In this document: one piece after another, positions 37,601 through 46,036 of the stretch
Position numbering within the stretch: position 1 is the first letter of the stretch
How the letters are laid out: each line of letters starts with the position of its first letter
DNA from: Maribacter algarum (ex Zhang et al. 2020)
GTDB taxonomy: Bacteria; Bacteroidota; Bacteroidia; Flavobacteriales; Flavobacteriaceae
Length of the DNA stretch: 64,000 nucleotides
Assembly (NCBI RefSeq): GCF_005885635.1
Contig: NZ_VATY01000002.1
Location: forward strand, 186,001-250,000
Direction of reading: 5' to 3'
The notes under the pieces: model-generated
The model's input: the letters and a program-made list of their open reading frames with translations, nothing else
Databases searched by the model: none
Told to the model about the DNA's origin: nothing
Position numbers and translations under genes: made by a program

Positions 37601-38641
37601 TTACAGAGAATTTAAAAGTTCAGCTAGAACAGCGATATCTTCCTTGGTATGAGCTGCTGAAAGTACGATTCGACTCATTAATGGAGAATCTTCATTTGGA
37701 TAGTTGAAGTTAGTAATCAAGACATTATTTTTTTCAAGGAAAGAAGCAATTTTTGGATTTGAAAAATAGAAAGCTGGATAGTTATCTAAATAGTTCAATA
37801 ACTTCAGATTTTTCAAAGACTTCACAAACCATTGAATATTTTGATTCAATAGCTTCCTTTTTTCTTCGAATATCTTTTCTCCCTTAAAAAGAGTTGCCAT
37901 CGCAGCAGGGGGTGCGGGACTGGCTCCACCAAAAAAATCAGTATTTTTAAAATGTTCTATCCGGCTTTTTGTGCCAAAGATTCCTCCAGCTTGTATGCCA
38001 TATGCCTTGCCTAAAGAACAACAGACAATCACTTCTTTTGCATTGAGTTGTTTAACCCTTTCATAGGCGCCATTTCCATTTTTTCCAACGATACCTATTC
38101 CATGAGAATCGTCAATGACAAGAATGATTTCTTCCAATGGAAGCTTTCTAAGTCCCAAAAAATCTGGGTATGCACCTTCCAAAACTAGTATAGAATCTGT
38201 AAAAACCACTGGAGTGCTTTTGCTCGACTTAAAATGGGCAGTAATGGCTGTACCTAAATCGCCAAAATTTTGATAAGTTTCCTTACCAGGAATATGAACC
38301 GCAGAATGTGATTCTGGAGCATAAAACAATTCATGGGTATCTGAATTCAGACTTTGCGCGACCAATTGTCCTGCCAAATACCCAGAGGACATTGTGATAC
38401 AACTTTCACTACCCACCAAACCTGCTAAATAAGCTTCTACTTCCTCAAAAACAGAAATTTGCACATTGGCTTTCCGAGAGGCAGCATAGTTCGTGCCGTA
38501 ATTTTTCAGATTCTCAAGATATATTTCTTGAAAAGCTGCATCTGTTTGAAGTCCCAGATAGGAGGTTCCTCCAAAATACAAATAGGATTTTCCGTTTACG
38601 GAAATGGTTCTTCCAGGAAATGCATCAATAGAATAGGTCAT
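37601..38641 (-). CDS. AONS/KBL-type PLP-dependent enzyme (alpha-oxoamine synthase fold)
   Basis: Fold-type I PLP enzyme resembling 8-amino-7-oxononanoate synthase and 2-amino-3-ketobutyrate CoA ligase: YLGLQTDAAF start, IDDSHGIGIVG (the Asp that contacts the pyridine nitrogen and the His stacking region), and the Schiff-base Lys in CCSLGKAYG near residue 212. At 346 aa it is about 40 residues shorter than BioF and lacks the long N-terminal arm, so a biotin role is doubtful. Its start overlaps the stop of the dipeptide epimerase gene by 4 bp (ATGA), implying translational coupling and a shared pathway, perhaps in alanine or peptidoglycan-peptide metabolism. The reaction is unknown. Confidence 0.82.
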   Translation of the reverse strand: MTYSIDAFPGRTISVNGKSYLYFGGTSYLGLQTDAAFQEIYLENLKNYGTNYAASRKANVQISVFEEVEAYLAGLVGSESCITMSSGYLAGQLVAQSLNSDTHELFYAPESHSAVHIPGKETYQNFGDLGTAITAHFKSSKSTPVVFTDSILVLEGAYPDFLGLRKLPLEEIILVIDDSHGIGIVGKNGNGAYERVKQLNAKEVIVCCSLGKAYGIQAGGIFGTKSRIEHFKNTDFFGGASPAPPAAMATLFKGEKIFEEKRKLLNQNIQWFVKSLKNLKLLNYLDNYPAFYFSNPKIASFLEKNNVLITNFNYPNEDSPLMSRIVLSAAHTKEDIAVLAELLNSL

Positions 38642-39651
38642 GAATTCATAGTTACGCCGCTTCCTCCCAATGCAGGAAAGATTACTTTTCCACCTGAAGA
38701 AATGACAACTCCTTGAGCAATATCGTCATTAAGAAGCATAGCCCCGTCCATGTCAACATAATCTAGTTGTGGGAGTAATTGTGCAATTGCCGAGATACCA
38801 ACTGTAGATTCTGTCATGCAGCCTACCATAACTTTAAGACCTAAAGCTCTGGCCTTTTTAATCATTCGAAGGGCAGGAGTAAGACCCCCGCATTTTGTAA
38901 GTTTGATATTAATTCCGGAGAAATGGAGCGCACATTTTTCTACATCAGTTTCTTCAATACAACTCTCATCTGCAATCACCGGCAGTACACTTTGATGCAT
39001 GACCTGCTCCATGCCTTCCCAGTCATCTGCTTTTAAGGGCTGCTCTAGAAATTCCACACCCAAATCTTTAAGTAAGGGGGCGTTAAAAATAGCTTCTTTT
39101 GCTGACCACGCGCAATTCGCATCAATGCGAAAGGTAGCATCTGTATGCTTTCGTAATGCTTTTATAATCGCGACGTCATTATCCGTGCCCAATTTGATTT
39201 TATAGATAGGCCAAGGGGTTTCCTTCATTTTGGCCACCATTTCATCAATGGATGCCAAGCCAATAGTATAATTTGTAATAGGGTAGTTGTCTATGTTTGT
39301 TTTCCAAATTTTATGGAGCGGTTTGCCCTCTAGTTTTCCATATAAATCATGTGCAGCGAGATCCAAGGCACAAATGGCAAAGTTGCTCAATGCTTTGGAA
39401 ATTAAAAAGGCATGTAGTACCTCGGGAGTTGTAAAATCGAATGTTGCCAAATCACCTTCAACAGCTGTAATTTCAGCTATCATACTCTCTATGGAAATTT
39501 TATAATAGGGATTAGTGGTTGCTTCACCATATCCCGTTTTTCCATTTAAAGAGAGACCAACTACTAGGGTATCTTGCTTATCATGGGCTTCTCTTGAAAT
39601 GCGGAACGTATGTTTGAGACTGAGTGTATACTTTTTTAATGATAGTTGCAT
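38638..39651 (-). CDS. Dipeptide epimerase (L-Ala-D/L-Glu epimerase type)
   Basis: Enolase-superfamily enzyme of 337 aa. Acid/base lysine pair in IYKIKLGT (near 158-165), metal ligands in RIDANCAW, LEQPL and DESCIE, and the second catalytic Lys in NIKLTKCGG near 262. The family epimerises L-Ala-D-Glu from peptidoglycan turnover or other dipeptides. Translationally coupled to the PLP enzyme downstream. Cytosolic. Substrate specificity within the family varies widely and cannot be read here. Confidence 0.9.
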   Translation of the reverse strand: MQLSLKKYTLSLKHTFRISREAHDKQDTLVVGLSLNGKTGYGEATTNPYYKISIESMIAEITAVEGDLATFDFTTPEVLHAFLISKALSNFAICALDLAAHDLYGKLEGKPLHKIWKTNIDNYPITNYTIGLASIDEMVAKMKETPWPIYKIKLGTDNDVAIIKALRKHTDATFRIDANCAWSAKEAIFNAPLLKDLGVEFLEQPLKADDWEGMEQVMHQSVLPVIADESCIEETDVEKCALHFSGINIKLTKCGGLTPALRMIKKARALGLKVMVGCMTESTVGISAIAQLLPQLDYVDMDGAMLLNDDIAQGVVISSGGKVIFPALGGSGVTMNS

Positions 39652-39774
39652 TGGTCAAAATAGATTTCCTCTAAGATATAAAGACCGAATAGGTTTCCAA
39701 AATACAATGGCTTTAAAAAGAAAACCCATCAAAATTTGATATATTCATGACCATTGAAGTCCAAAAATATGAAT

Positions 39775-41040
39775 CTAAAAGAGACTGATAACACGACTAT
39801 ATGCGTTGTGCCAACGATGTGCTAATTTATCACCAGAAGTGGCATTAGGGTTGTTTAGAATTACATGATCCCCTAGACTTACCAATGTATTAAATATTAA
39901 TATATGGTTAGATCTATTTGCCTCTGACTGCCCCGTATTTCAAATAAAAACATAGCCTATTTCGGTTACCGGGTCAAATTGAAATATAGTATTTATGCAG
40001 TAATCTCCTCCATTATAACCAGTTAGTTGATAGTTAACACCATATTGATTTCTGTCTATCATCCAAAAAATACCTTGATTGTCAGTATTTTTGCCACTTA
40101 CGGAACCTTTTAGTCTTTTGCTTAGCATAAGTTCATATGAATCTTTCGTTAGTAGATGAGCATCTATACCTAATATGCTTTGACCATAACGTGTTAAATC
40201 TTCAACATTGGTATGCATGTCTCTTGCAGGATATAGAATAACCCCATTGTTTTCTACTTTTTTTATCCCACCAGCTTCCTGGGGTTCATAATAAGAGGAA
40301 ACATAATTGCTATCTGCTTCGGATGCAAACCAATGCGTACTTTTCATTTCAAGAGGTTTGAAAATGTATTTTTTAGTAAAATCATCGTATGACAGTCCAG
40401 ATTTATATTCAATAATATAAGCAGCAAGGGCAGCGCCGATGTTAGAGTAGTTCCAGTTATCGCCTGGTTTATTCTTGGTAAATAGAACTTTTCCATAGGA
40501 TCCATTTACAAAGTAGTTTTCCATAAAGGGTCGTAGTAATTTATTCTTCAAAGAGTCTTCAATGTAAAGTGATTCAACGACGGCTTCATTGTAATTTAAA
40601 GATGATGTGTGCGTGGCCAAATGGGCAATAGTAATTTCATCATTTGGAAAACTAAGATTCTTAACTTCAAAAGGTAAGTGCATGTTAATTGCGTCAGTAA
40701 TCTTCAAAAACCCCAATTCTTGAGCTTTTAGAAGGGCGATACCAATACTTGTTTTGGATACTGAAGCGATATATTGTTGTGTTTTTGTGGTATACGGAAT
40801 TCCTTTTTCTATATCAGCATACCCGAAGCCTTTACTATACAAAATGCTATCCTTTGTGAATACGGATACAGCAAACCCTCCCATTCGTTCTGAATTATAG
40901 AAAGATTCAAGGTGAGCTTCTACGTTATCTGATGTGGCATTGATTTCATCTTTAGTTAGATAAAGAATAACAGAAATCCCAATAAGTAATAAAATGGCAA
41001 GTACAAGCGTACAGCGCTTGATTTTTTTCTTTAAAGACAT
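39775..41040 (-). pseudogene. Class C beta-lactamase-family serine hydrolase, interrupted by an in-frame TGA
   Basis: Exported or membrane-anchored penicillin-binding-protein-like hydrolase: N-terminal TM (about 10-29), SxxK in ASVSKTS, YSN in WNYSNIGAAL. The frame stops at TGA (39942-39940) after 366 aa, just after IGYVFI, where relatives continue IGNTGQ. Read through that TGA, the same frame continues for 54 more residues (NTGQSEANRSN through HNAYSRVISLF) to TAG at 39777-39775. The continuation is exactly what the family's last strand and C-terminal helix look like. A single GGA to TGA change would explain it. The shortened product might lack stability. A sequencing error or real nonsense mutation cannot be told apart here. 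Confidence 0.75.
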
Positions 41041-41144
41041 GATTGATTGATTTGATGCCTACAACTAGGTAGGAAGATTGATGAAATTGAAAAGAAGAGG
41101 CCCAACCATTTCTGAGTGTGCCCCTTACAACCTAAAAATGTATT

Positions 41145-41876
41145 TTAGTATTTATGTACACTGCCAGAAACCGATTTCTTTTTTTCGACATTTGGATCAC
41201 CTGAATATGAAATGTTTCCGCCACTACTTGCGTCAGCTACAAGAGATTTTGAAACTTGTATTTTTACGTTTCCACCACTACTGGCGTCTGCATTGCATGT
41301 TCGAGTCTCAAGGTTTTTTGCATTTATGTTGCCGCCACTACTCACGTCAACCACAGCTTCATCTGCGGTACCGGTAACACTAAGATTAGCGCCACTACTA
41401 GCATCAATGTCAATTTCATTGGTAGCTACATCTAAATCTAATTGTGCACCACTACTAGCATCTATTTCAAGTTCATTCGTCTTGATGGTGTTTTTTGTGG
41501 TCAGATGTGCTCCACTTGAACTTCTAAGTACGGTAACCTTTGGTAAGGAGACGTAAATGTTTTTAGTAGCCCTACCAATATTTTGCTCAGCATGAATGCG
41601 AAGCTTACCATCTCTAATATCAGTTTCAATGAGGTCTATCACATTTTCGTCGGCTTCTACCTCAATGCTGAATTCATTTGCTTGGGTCACATAGACCATT
41701 AAGCCCTCTGAGGCTGATACTTTTGTGAAATCCTCGGAAACCGTTCGTGTGTCGGTTACTACTACTCCATTTCCTTTTTTACCTGTTCCAAAATTGCCGA
41801 TTTGAATATCAAATCCACAGGACGATAAAAATAAGCTCATTAAGAGAGCGATTGCGATTCTTACTAATGTTGTCAT
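41145..41876 (-). CDS. GIN-domain (DUF2807) lipoprotein
   Basis: Lipoprotein signal with lipobox LSSC (Cys20). The remaining 220 residues form one GIN (head GIN, putative auto-transporter adhesin) domain of stacked beta-strands, visible as repeated turns DASSGA, DASSGG, DVSSGGN and RSSSGAHL about every 18-22 residues. Usually exported; function unknown, probably envelope-associated. Third member of the PadR-PspC-GIN operon, a common arrangement in Bacteroidota, with 149 bp to the PspC gene. The Ser-Ser-Gly repeat gives a visible DNA repeat of about 55-65 bp through 41210-41480. Confidence 0.88.
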   Translation of the reverse strand: MTTLVRIAIALLMSLFLSSCGFDIQIGNFGTGKKGNGVVVTDTRTVSEDFTKVSASEGLMVYVTQANEFSIEVEADENVIDLIETDIRDGKLRIHAEQNIGRATKNIYVSLPKVTVLRSSSGAHLTTKNTIKTNELEIDASSGAQLDLDVATNEIDIDASSGANLSVTGTADEAVVDVSSGGNINAKNLETRTCNADASSGGNVKIQVSKSLVADASSGGNISYSGDPNVEKKKSVSGSVHKY

Positions 41877-42025
41877 GACTGATGTTTTTGTGCTGAACCT
41901 GTTTCGGTATCTGTAACAAGTTCACTGATTAATTGATTGTTTTTTGTTGATGTAAAATTGTTGTTTTTCTTTCTATTTGTACAATAGGATTAACTGAACT
42001 GTCAAAAATTTATGATGAACTGTAT

Positions 42026-43822
42026 TTAAAAGTTGTCATTATCCTTTGCTTTCAGCTTTACGCCATCTTCATTGATTTCGATATCAAGGTTTTCGTTTTC
42101 TTCATTCTCATCTTTGGCCTTGATATCAATACCATCTTCTCCTATTTTCATTTTGAAAGATTCTTCACCATCTTTGATATCGATGTCTATACCGTCTTCA
42201 TTAATGATAATCTTATTATCCTCTTCATCGTTCTCATCATCATCCTTTTCTGGACATTCTTGACATTTTAATTCGCCATCAAAGCCCATTTTCCAAACTG
42301 CTTCATCCAATTCAACGTCTCCTCTGTTCCTTTCGCTTCGAACGACCCAATTTCGACTACTTGAAGGTGTATATTTTATAGTTGTTCCTACTGGTAAATA
42401 AAGGTTTACCCTTATTTCTTGATCATTGAACCTACTTTTATCCGAAGTAGTCAAAAAATCATTTAAAACTAAATTATTTCCGTTTAGACTATAACTATAT
42501 TCTATTTTTTCAGCCGTACTTCGAGCATCATCGTACGATGGACCGTTGGCTTCTTTGCGAATTGAAATTCGTATCGTCGAATCTTGCGACTTCTTCAGGT
42601 TGAATCTGACATCATCAGAGAGTAAAACAGGAGTTCCATCATTGTCATAGACCATTACCATATCGTTCACTCGCATTTGTTTTTGTTGGTCCCACAATTC
42701 CGTTGCTGCCAACTGAATGTTCAAAGGGTCTGATTGATTCTCTAAAAACAGTTCACTTTCTTGTGTTATGCTTCCAGTAAACGCATGCGAGGCTGCCTCA
42801 CGAACTCCCATAACAATTAATGAAATCAAAGAGATCAACCATAGACCAAGTAAAGAGAATTTGGCAATATTCCCTATGGATTTTAGATTGTTCACTAATA
42901 TTTTCAATCCTAAATACAAGAGGAAGAAAAATGGGATTCCAATAGCGAAGAAAATTAGCAGGGATACCAACCAAATTGGTGTTCCAGTTAGGTTATTTAA
43001 AACGCCATCTAGCCCAGGCAGGTGAAACCAGTCTAAGGTTCCTAAAGTCAGCATGCCAATGAACATTCCTATTATAGTGGCGGCACCTACGATTATCAAA
43101 ATAATGCCGATGAACTTTCCAAAGATTTTAAAGAAAAACATTATAATGTCTCCAATAGTATCGAAGAAGGTTTTTCCACCATTTTTTACTTTGTTGCCAA
43201 CTTCGGAATAGTCGACATTTTTTACTTTTTCCGCAACATCATCAAAGCCTTCCTTGACCTTACGCTCTATATTGCTGATGTTGATATCCTCCCCCCGCAT
43301 ATCCAATTTTTGCGAGGTTGTGGTAGCCTCCGGAATTAAAATCCATAGTAAACCATAGAGCAAGATGAAACCACCTCCAGAACCAATGGTTAGTACAATC
43401 CATAATAATCGGACCCATAATGGGTCTACACCTACATAGTGAGCAAGACCTGACGAGACACCAGCTACATACTTCATTTCAGTATCTCTGTATAGTTTTT
43501 TGCTTCTTCTTTGTACTGACGAGCGTTTTGCTTTTGGTTCATCTTCGAAAATATCCTCGTCAACCATATAATCTTCGGGTTGCCCCATGATGGTTATGAC
43601 TTCGTCTACTTCTTTATCGGTAATAACCTGTCTTTCGTTTTCCAATTTTTCATGGAATAGTTCTGCGATACGTGCTTCGATATCCGCTAGTATTTCGTCA
43701 CTACCGGGAGTGTTGGCAAAGGATCGTCTTATCGATTCTAAGTAAAGCCGCATTTTATTGAATGCCCCTTCATCAATGTGAAAGAGGATGTTGGCTAGAT
43801 TTATGTTGACTGTCTTGTTCAT
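42026..43822 (-). CDS. PspC-domain membrane protein with acidic C-terminal tail
   Basis: A 598-aa inner-membrane protein. Residues 1-90 form a helical segment (IDEGAFNKMRLYLESIRRSF, ITIMGQPEDYM). The PspC domain (about 110-170, KLYRDTEMKYVAGVSSGLAHYVG) is followed by about four or five membrane segments to residue 350, then a beta-rich exported part (SITQESELFLENQSDPLNIQL) resembling a GIN-type fold, and a very acidic tail with three copies of an INEDGIDI/GEDGIDI unit. PspC relatives take part in envelope stress sensing. Sits between PadR and GIN genes, 61 bp after PadR. Confidence 0.88.
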   Translation of the reverse strand: MNKTVNINLANILFHIDEGAFNKMRLYLESIRRSFANTPGSDEILADIEARIAELFHEKLENERQVITDKEVDEVITIMGQPEDYMVDEDIFEDEPKAKRSSVQRRSKKLYRDTEMKYVAGVSSGLAHYVGVDPLWVRLLWIVLTIGSGGGFILLYGLLWILIPEATTTSQKLDMRGEDINISNIERKVKEGFDDVAEKVKNVDYSEVGNKVKNGGKTFFDTIGDIIMFFFKIFGKFIGIILIIVGAATIIGMFIGMLTLGTLDWFHLPGLDGVLNNLTGTPIWLVSLLIFFAIGIPFFFLLYLGLKILVNNLKSIGNIAKFSLLGLWLISLISLIVMGVREAASHAFTGSITQESELFLENQSDPLNIQLAATELWDQQKQMRVNDMVMVYDNDGTPVLLSDDVRFNLKKSQDSTIRISIRKEANGPSYDDARSTAEKIEYSYSLNGNNLVLNDFLTTSDKSRFNDQEIRVNLYLPVGTTIKYTPSSSRNWVVRSERNRGDVELDEAVWKMGFDGELKCQECPEKDDDENDEEDNKIIINEDGIDIDIKDGEESFKMKIGEDGIDIKAKDENEENENLDIEINEDGVKLKAKDNDNF

Positions 43823-43836
43823 TTTTTGATGTTTTC

Positions 43837-43859
43837 ACCCTGAACTTGTTTCAAGGTTT
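43837..43859. repeat. Small dispersed palindrome (CCTGAACTTGTTTCAAGG type)
   Basis: An imperfect inverted repeat centred in the PadR-PspC spacer. Similar CTGAAC..GTTTC stretches occur at 41889-41905, and the CACCCTGAAC half is also found, inverted, at 45419-45431. Such elements are scattered between genes in many flavobacterial genomes. Function unknown; possibly transcript-end hairpins. Confidence 0.5.
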
Positions 43860-43883
43860 AGTTATTTAACTGCTAGTTTTAAA

Positions 43884-44213
43884 CTATTTATTTTTAGTTA
43901 CCAGATTTGTTGCGCTTCGTAATTCGTCCCAGGTAGAATCTAATTCCTTAAGAAAAAGCTTGCCTGTTTCGGTCAAGGTATAATATTTTCGAGGCGGTCC
44001 TGAGGTTGATTCTTCCCAACGGTAATTGAGTAGCCCCGCGTTTTTCAACCTTGTTAATAGCGGATAAATGGTTCCCTCGACCACCAGCATTTTTGCGTCT
44101 TTGAGGGTACTGAGAATCTCGGAGGCGTACTTGTCATGTCCGTTAAGGATAGATAGTATGCAGTACTCCAACACTCCTTTGCGCATTTGTGCTTTTGTGT
44201 TTTCTACGTTCAT
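43884..44213 (-). CDS. PadR-family transcriptional regulator
   Basis: Winged-helix repressor of 109 aa from the ATG at 44213. A start 60 bp further upstream is open, but its added residues (KSRHKKQK) look like spacer translation, and family members begin MNxENTKAQMRKG as here. The PadR domain shows GVLEYCILSILNGHDKYASEIL, then EGTIYPLLTRLKNAGLL and the beta-wing RKYYTLTETGK. Expected to dimerise and repress its own operon (PspC, GIN and perhaps the upstream DUF4870/DUF4440 genes). A candidate operator lies at 45480-45502. Confidence 0.93.
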   Translation of the reverse strand: MNVENTKAQMRKGVLEYCILSILNGHDKYASEILSTLKDAKMLVVEGTIYPLLTRLKNAGLLNYRWEESTSGPPRKYYTLTETGKLFLKELDSTWDELRSATNLVTKNK

Positions 44214-44392
44214 AACTTCTTTTTGCTTTTTATGCCGAGACTTCCCTTTTGTGTTTGATGTGATTGTCTGCATAGATTAACTGTTCGTTTTTTGAATGAT
44301 AAATAAACATCCTGATTAATTTTTGATTGATGATGAAAAACTCTTGTTCTTGATTGATGAATAAACTCTTAATGGTATGATTAACACCTTGC

Positions 44393-44911
44393 TTATTCCG
44401 GTTTATATTGATGGTCGTAACTTAGTTCGCGTTTTACTTTCCATATATTGTTTTCTTTTATCCAAACATGAGTGAATTTAGCAACATCTCCTTTTTGGTA
44501 ATCCTTGTTCTGATCCAGTGATTCGAAACGGTGGATACCGTGCTGAATTGCTCCATAAAGCTCTCCGTTTTTATATAGCGGAAATACTTTCAAACTGTTG
44601 GGCATCAGAATTCTTCTGGAAGGTTGTGGCTCTTTGGAATTCCAATTTGCACAATTCACCTTCATTGGGTTAAGAAATGCATCTCTCCCCTCGCTGAATC
44701 CACCTTTATCATGATAAAATTCAAAATCTTCGGTAAACATGCCTTCCAATGTATTCGTGTCGCAGGTATTGAATGCCGCGTTGAATAAAATACTATCCTG
44801 CTTTTTTAATACCTGGTACAACTCAGAGCTTTCTGCTACTTGAGCCGAGGCAGTAATGATAGTTAATAACATCATTACTATTATGGTGACTATGTGTTTT
44901 AGTAGTAGCAT
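44393..44911 (-). CDS. Exported DUF4440 (NTF2/SnoaL-like) protein
   Basis: A signal peptide (to about residue 23, TASAQ) precedes a cone-shaped NTF2-like domain: LYQVLKKQDSILFNAAFNTCDTNTLEGMFTEDFEFYHD is typical of DUF4440, and the C-terminal WKVKRELSYDHQY strand completes it. Role unknown; members bind small ligands or are hydrolases. Its ATG overlaps the stop of the DUF4870 gene by one base (TAATG), so the two are translationally coupled. Confidence 0.83.
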   Translation of the reverse strand: MLLLKHIVTIIVMMLLTIITASAQVAESSELYQVLKKQDSILFNAAFNTCDTNTLEGMFTEDFEFYHDKGGFSEGRDAFLNPMKVNCANWNSKEPQPSRRILMPNSLKVFPLYKNGELYGAIQHGIHRFESLDQNKDYQKGDVAKFTHVWIKENNIWKVKRELSYDHQYKPE

Positions 44912-45384
44912 TACTTTATAAATTTTATGGTGATAGGGTACTCAAAAGTTTGCCCCTCGTTTGTTCGTATCGTTGCCAAAATGGTATATACAATATTGAC
45001 GATGAACAAAGCTCCTTGTAGCAATCCAGCTATGCCTACAGGTAATAACCAAGAGCCGAATCGAAAATCATCGCTATCAAAGCTTATATTAAAATCGTTT
45101 AGGTGATTAAAACCGAATGGGTCAAAATCAAAAACATCAGGAAAGAAACCTATGAAAAACGGAATGCTGATAATACCCAAAACAATAGAGTAGAGGAGTA
45201 GGCTTATTTGAAAGTTCAAAGCTTGCTTTCCGTTATGGTCCACAAACTCATGTTCTTTCTTATTGGCTGTCCATAAAACTAAAGGAAGAATGAAATTCCC
45301 AAATGGAATAAAGAACTTGGAAAATGTAGAAGCATGTATTACAGCTGCTAAATTTCTTTCGTGCTTTGTTAATGTTTCAGTCAT
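44911..45384 (-). CDS. DUF4870 membrane protein
   Basis: Small inner-membrane protein of about 157 aa with three or four hydrophobic segments. The DUF4870 block FGNFILPLVLWTANKKEHEFVDHNGKQALNFQ is clear. Start ATG at 45384 (MTETLTKHERN) is preferred; the longer frame to 45462 would translate a dispersed repeat (CHPERRRRAS) and is not credible. First gene after a good promoter with an overlapping palindrome, and it could begin the transcript that runs through DUF4440 to PadR-PspC-GIN. Confidence 0.87.
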   Translation of the reverse strand: MTETLTKHERNLAAVIHASTFSKFFIPFGNFILPLVLWTANKKEHEFVDHNGKQALNFQISLLLYSIVLGIISIPFFIGFFPDVFDFDPFGFNHLNDFNISFDSDDFRFGSWLLPVGIAGLLQGALFIVNIVYTILATIRTNEGQTFEYPITIKFIK

Positions 45385-45406
45385 GATTATTCGTTTTTTG
45401 ATTGAT

Positions 45407-45433
45407 GCCCTTCGTCTGCGTTCAGGGTGACAT
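45407..45433. repeat. Dispersed intergenic element (GTCACCCTGAAC type)
   Basis: On the - strand this reads GTCACCCTGAAC followed by ACGAAGGG, a version of the GTCACCCTGAG..GAAGGG element found scattered between genes in flavobacteria. It lies in the 5' leader of the DUF4870 gene and explains the arginine-rich false N-terminal extension there. Confidence 0.55.
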
Positions 45434-45459
45434 TTAGATATACCTAATATCTGTCTATG

Positions 45460-45502
45460 CAAATATATGTTTAAAAAACAGTACTATGCAACACATAGTA
45501 CT
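45460..45502 (-). promoter_or_regulatory. Promoter with perfect 9-bp inverted repeat over the -33 box (candidate PadR operator)
   Basis: On the - strand, GTTG (-33) is followed after 21 bases by TATATTTG (45467-45460), a full match to the TAnnTTTG -7 element. The -33 box lies inside the spacer of an inverted repeat whose arms AGTACTATG (45480-45488) and CATAGTACT (45494-45502) pair perfectly around five bases. A dimeric repressor bound there would block sigma access. PadR is encoded in the same block, so it is the natural candidate. Confidence 0.6.
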
Positions 45503-45573
45503 TAAATTTAACATAATATTAACAAATACTATCTTGATTATTTTAAGTATTTTTAGCCTCTAAATATTTGAAA

Positions 45574-46029
45574 ATGGCAGTATCTGCGGGCAAAGTCAAT
45601 ACTTTTATGTTCTTTAAATTACCCTCCGCGTGGTGGAGTGGGGTTCGCCTGAAATATATGGATGACTCCAAAGCTGTGGCTAGTGTGAAGTATGGATGGC
45701 GAAATCAAAATCCGTTTAACTCTATGTTTTGGGCGGTGCAAGGTATGGCGGCAGAGTTAGCCACAGGTGCTATGGTAAGTAGCCAAATCGCAGAGAGCGG
45801 ACGGAAAATTTCAATGCTTGTACAGAATAACACAGCAAACTTTACGAAAAAGGCGGTCGGCAGAATTACCTTCACCTGTGAAGACGGTCATTTGATAAAA
45901 GAAGCTTTAGCAAATACAATTGCTACAGGTGAAGGACAAACCATTTGGATGAAGTCCGTCGGCGTAAATTCAGATGGAGTAGTGGTCTCTACTTTTAAGT
46001 TTGAGTGGACGGTTAGGTTGAAGACTTAG
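45574..46029 (+). CDS. DUF4442 hotdog-fold thioesterase-like protein
   Basis: A 151-aa protein whose start MAVSAGKVNTFMFFKLPSAWWSGVRLK is typical of DUF4442, relatives of the PaaI/YiiD hotdog thioesterases. NPFNSMFWAVQGMAAELATG is the central helix of the hotdog. ATG at 45574 is chosen over a TTG two codons upstream. Probably acts on acyl-CoA or acyl-ACP in the cytosol; no direct evidence. It diverges from the DUF4870 gene. Confidence 0.8.
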   Translation: MAVSAGKVNTFMFFKLPSAWWSGVRLKYMDDSKAVASVKYGWRNQNPFNSMFWAVQGMAAELATGAMVSSQIAESGRKISMLVQNNTANFTKKAVGRITFTCEDGHLIKEALANTIATGEGQTIWMKSVGVNSDGVVVSTFKFEWTVRLKT

Positions 46030-46036
46030 ATTATTA

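Noticed and set aside
41210-41480. Periodic CCACTACT(A/G)GC repeats resembling a CRISPR or satellite
   Set aside because: They are the coding repeats for the Ser-Ser-Gly turns of the GIN-domain protein; spacing is irregular and there are no unique spacers.
45385-45462. Longer N terminus for the DUF4870 protein
   Set aside because: It would translate a dispersed intergenic repeat (CHPERRRRAS) and run over the promoter -7 box; the ATG at 45384 gives the family-typical start.
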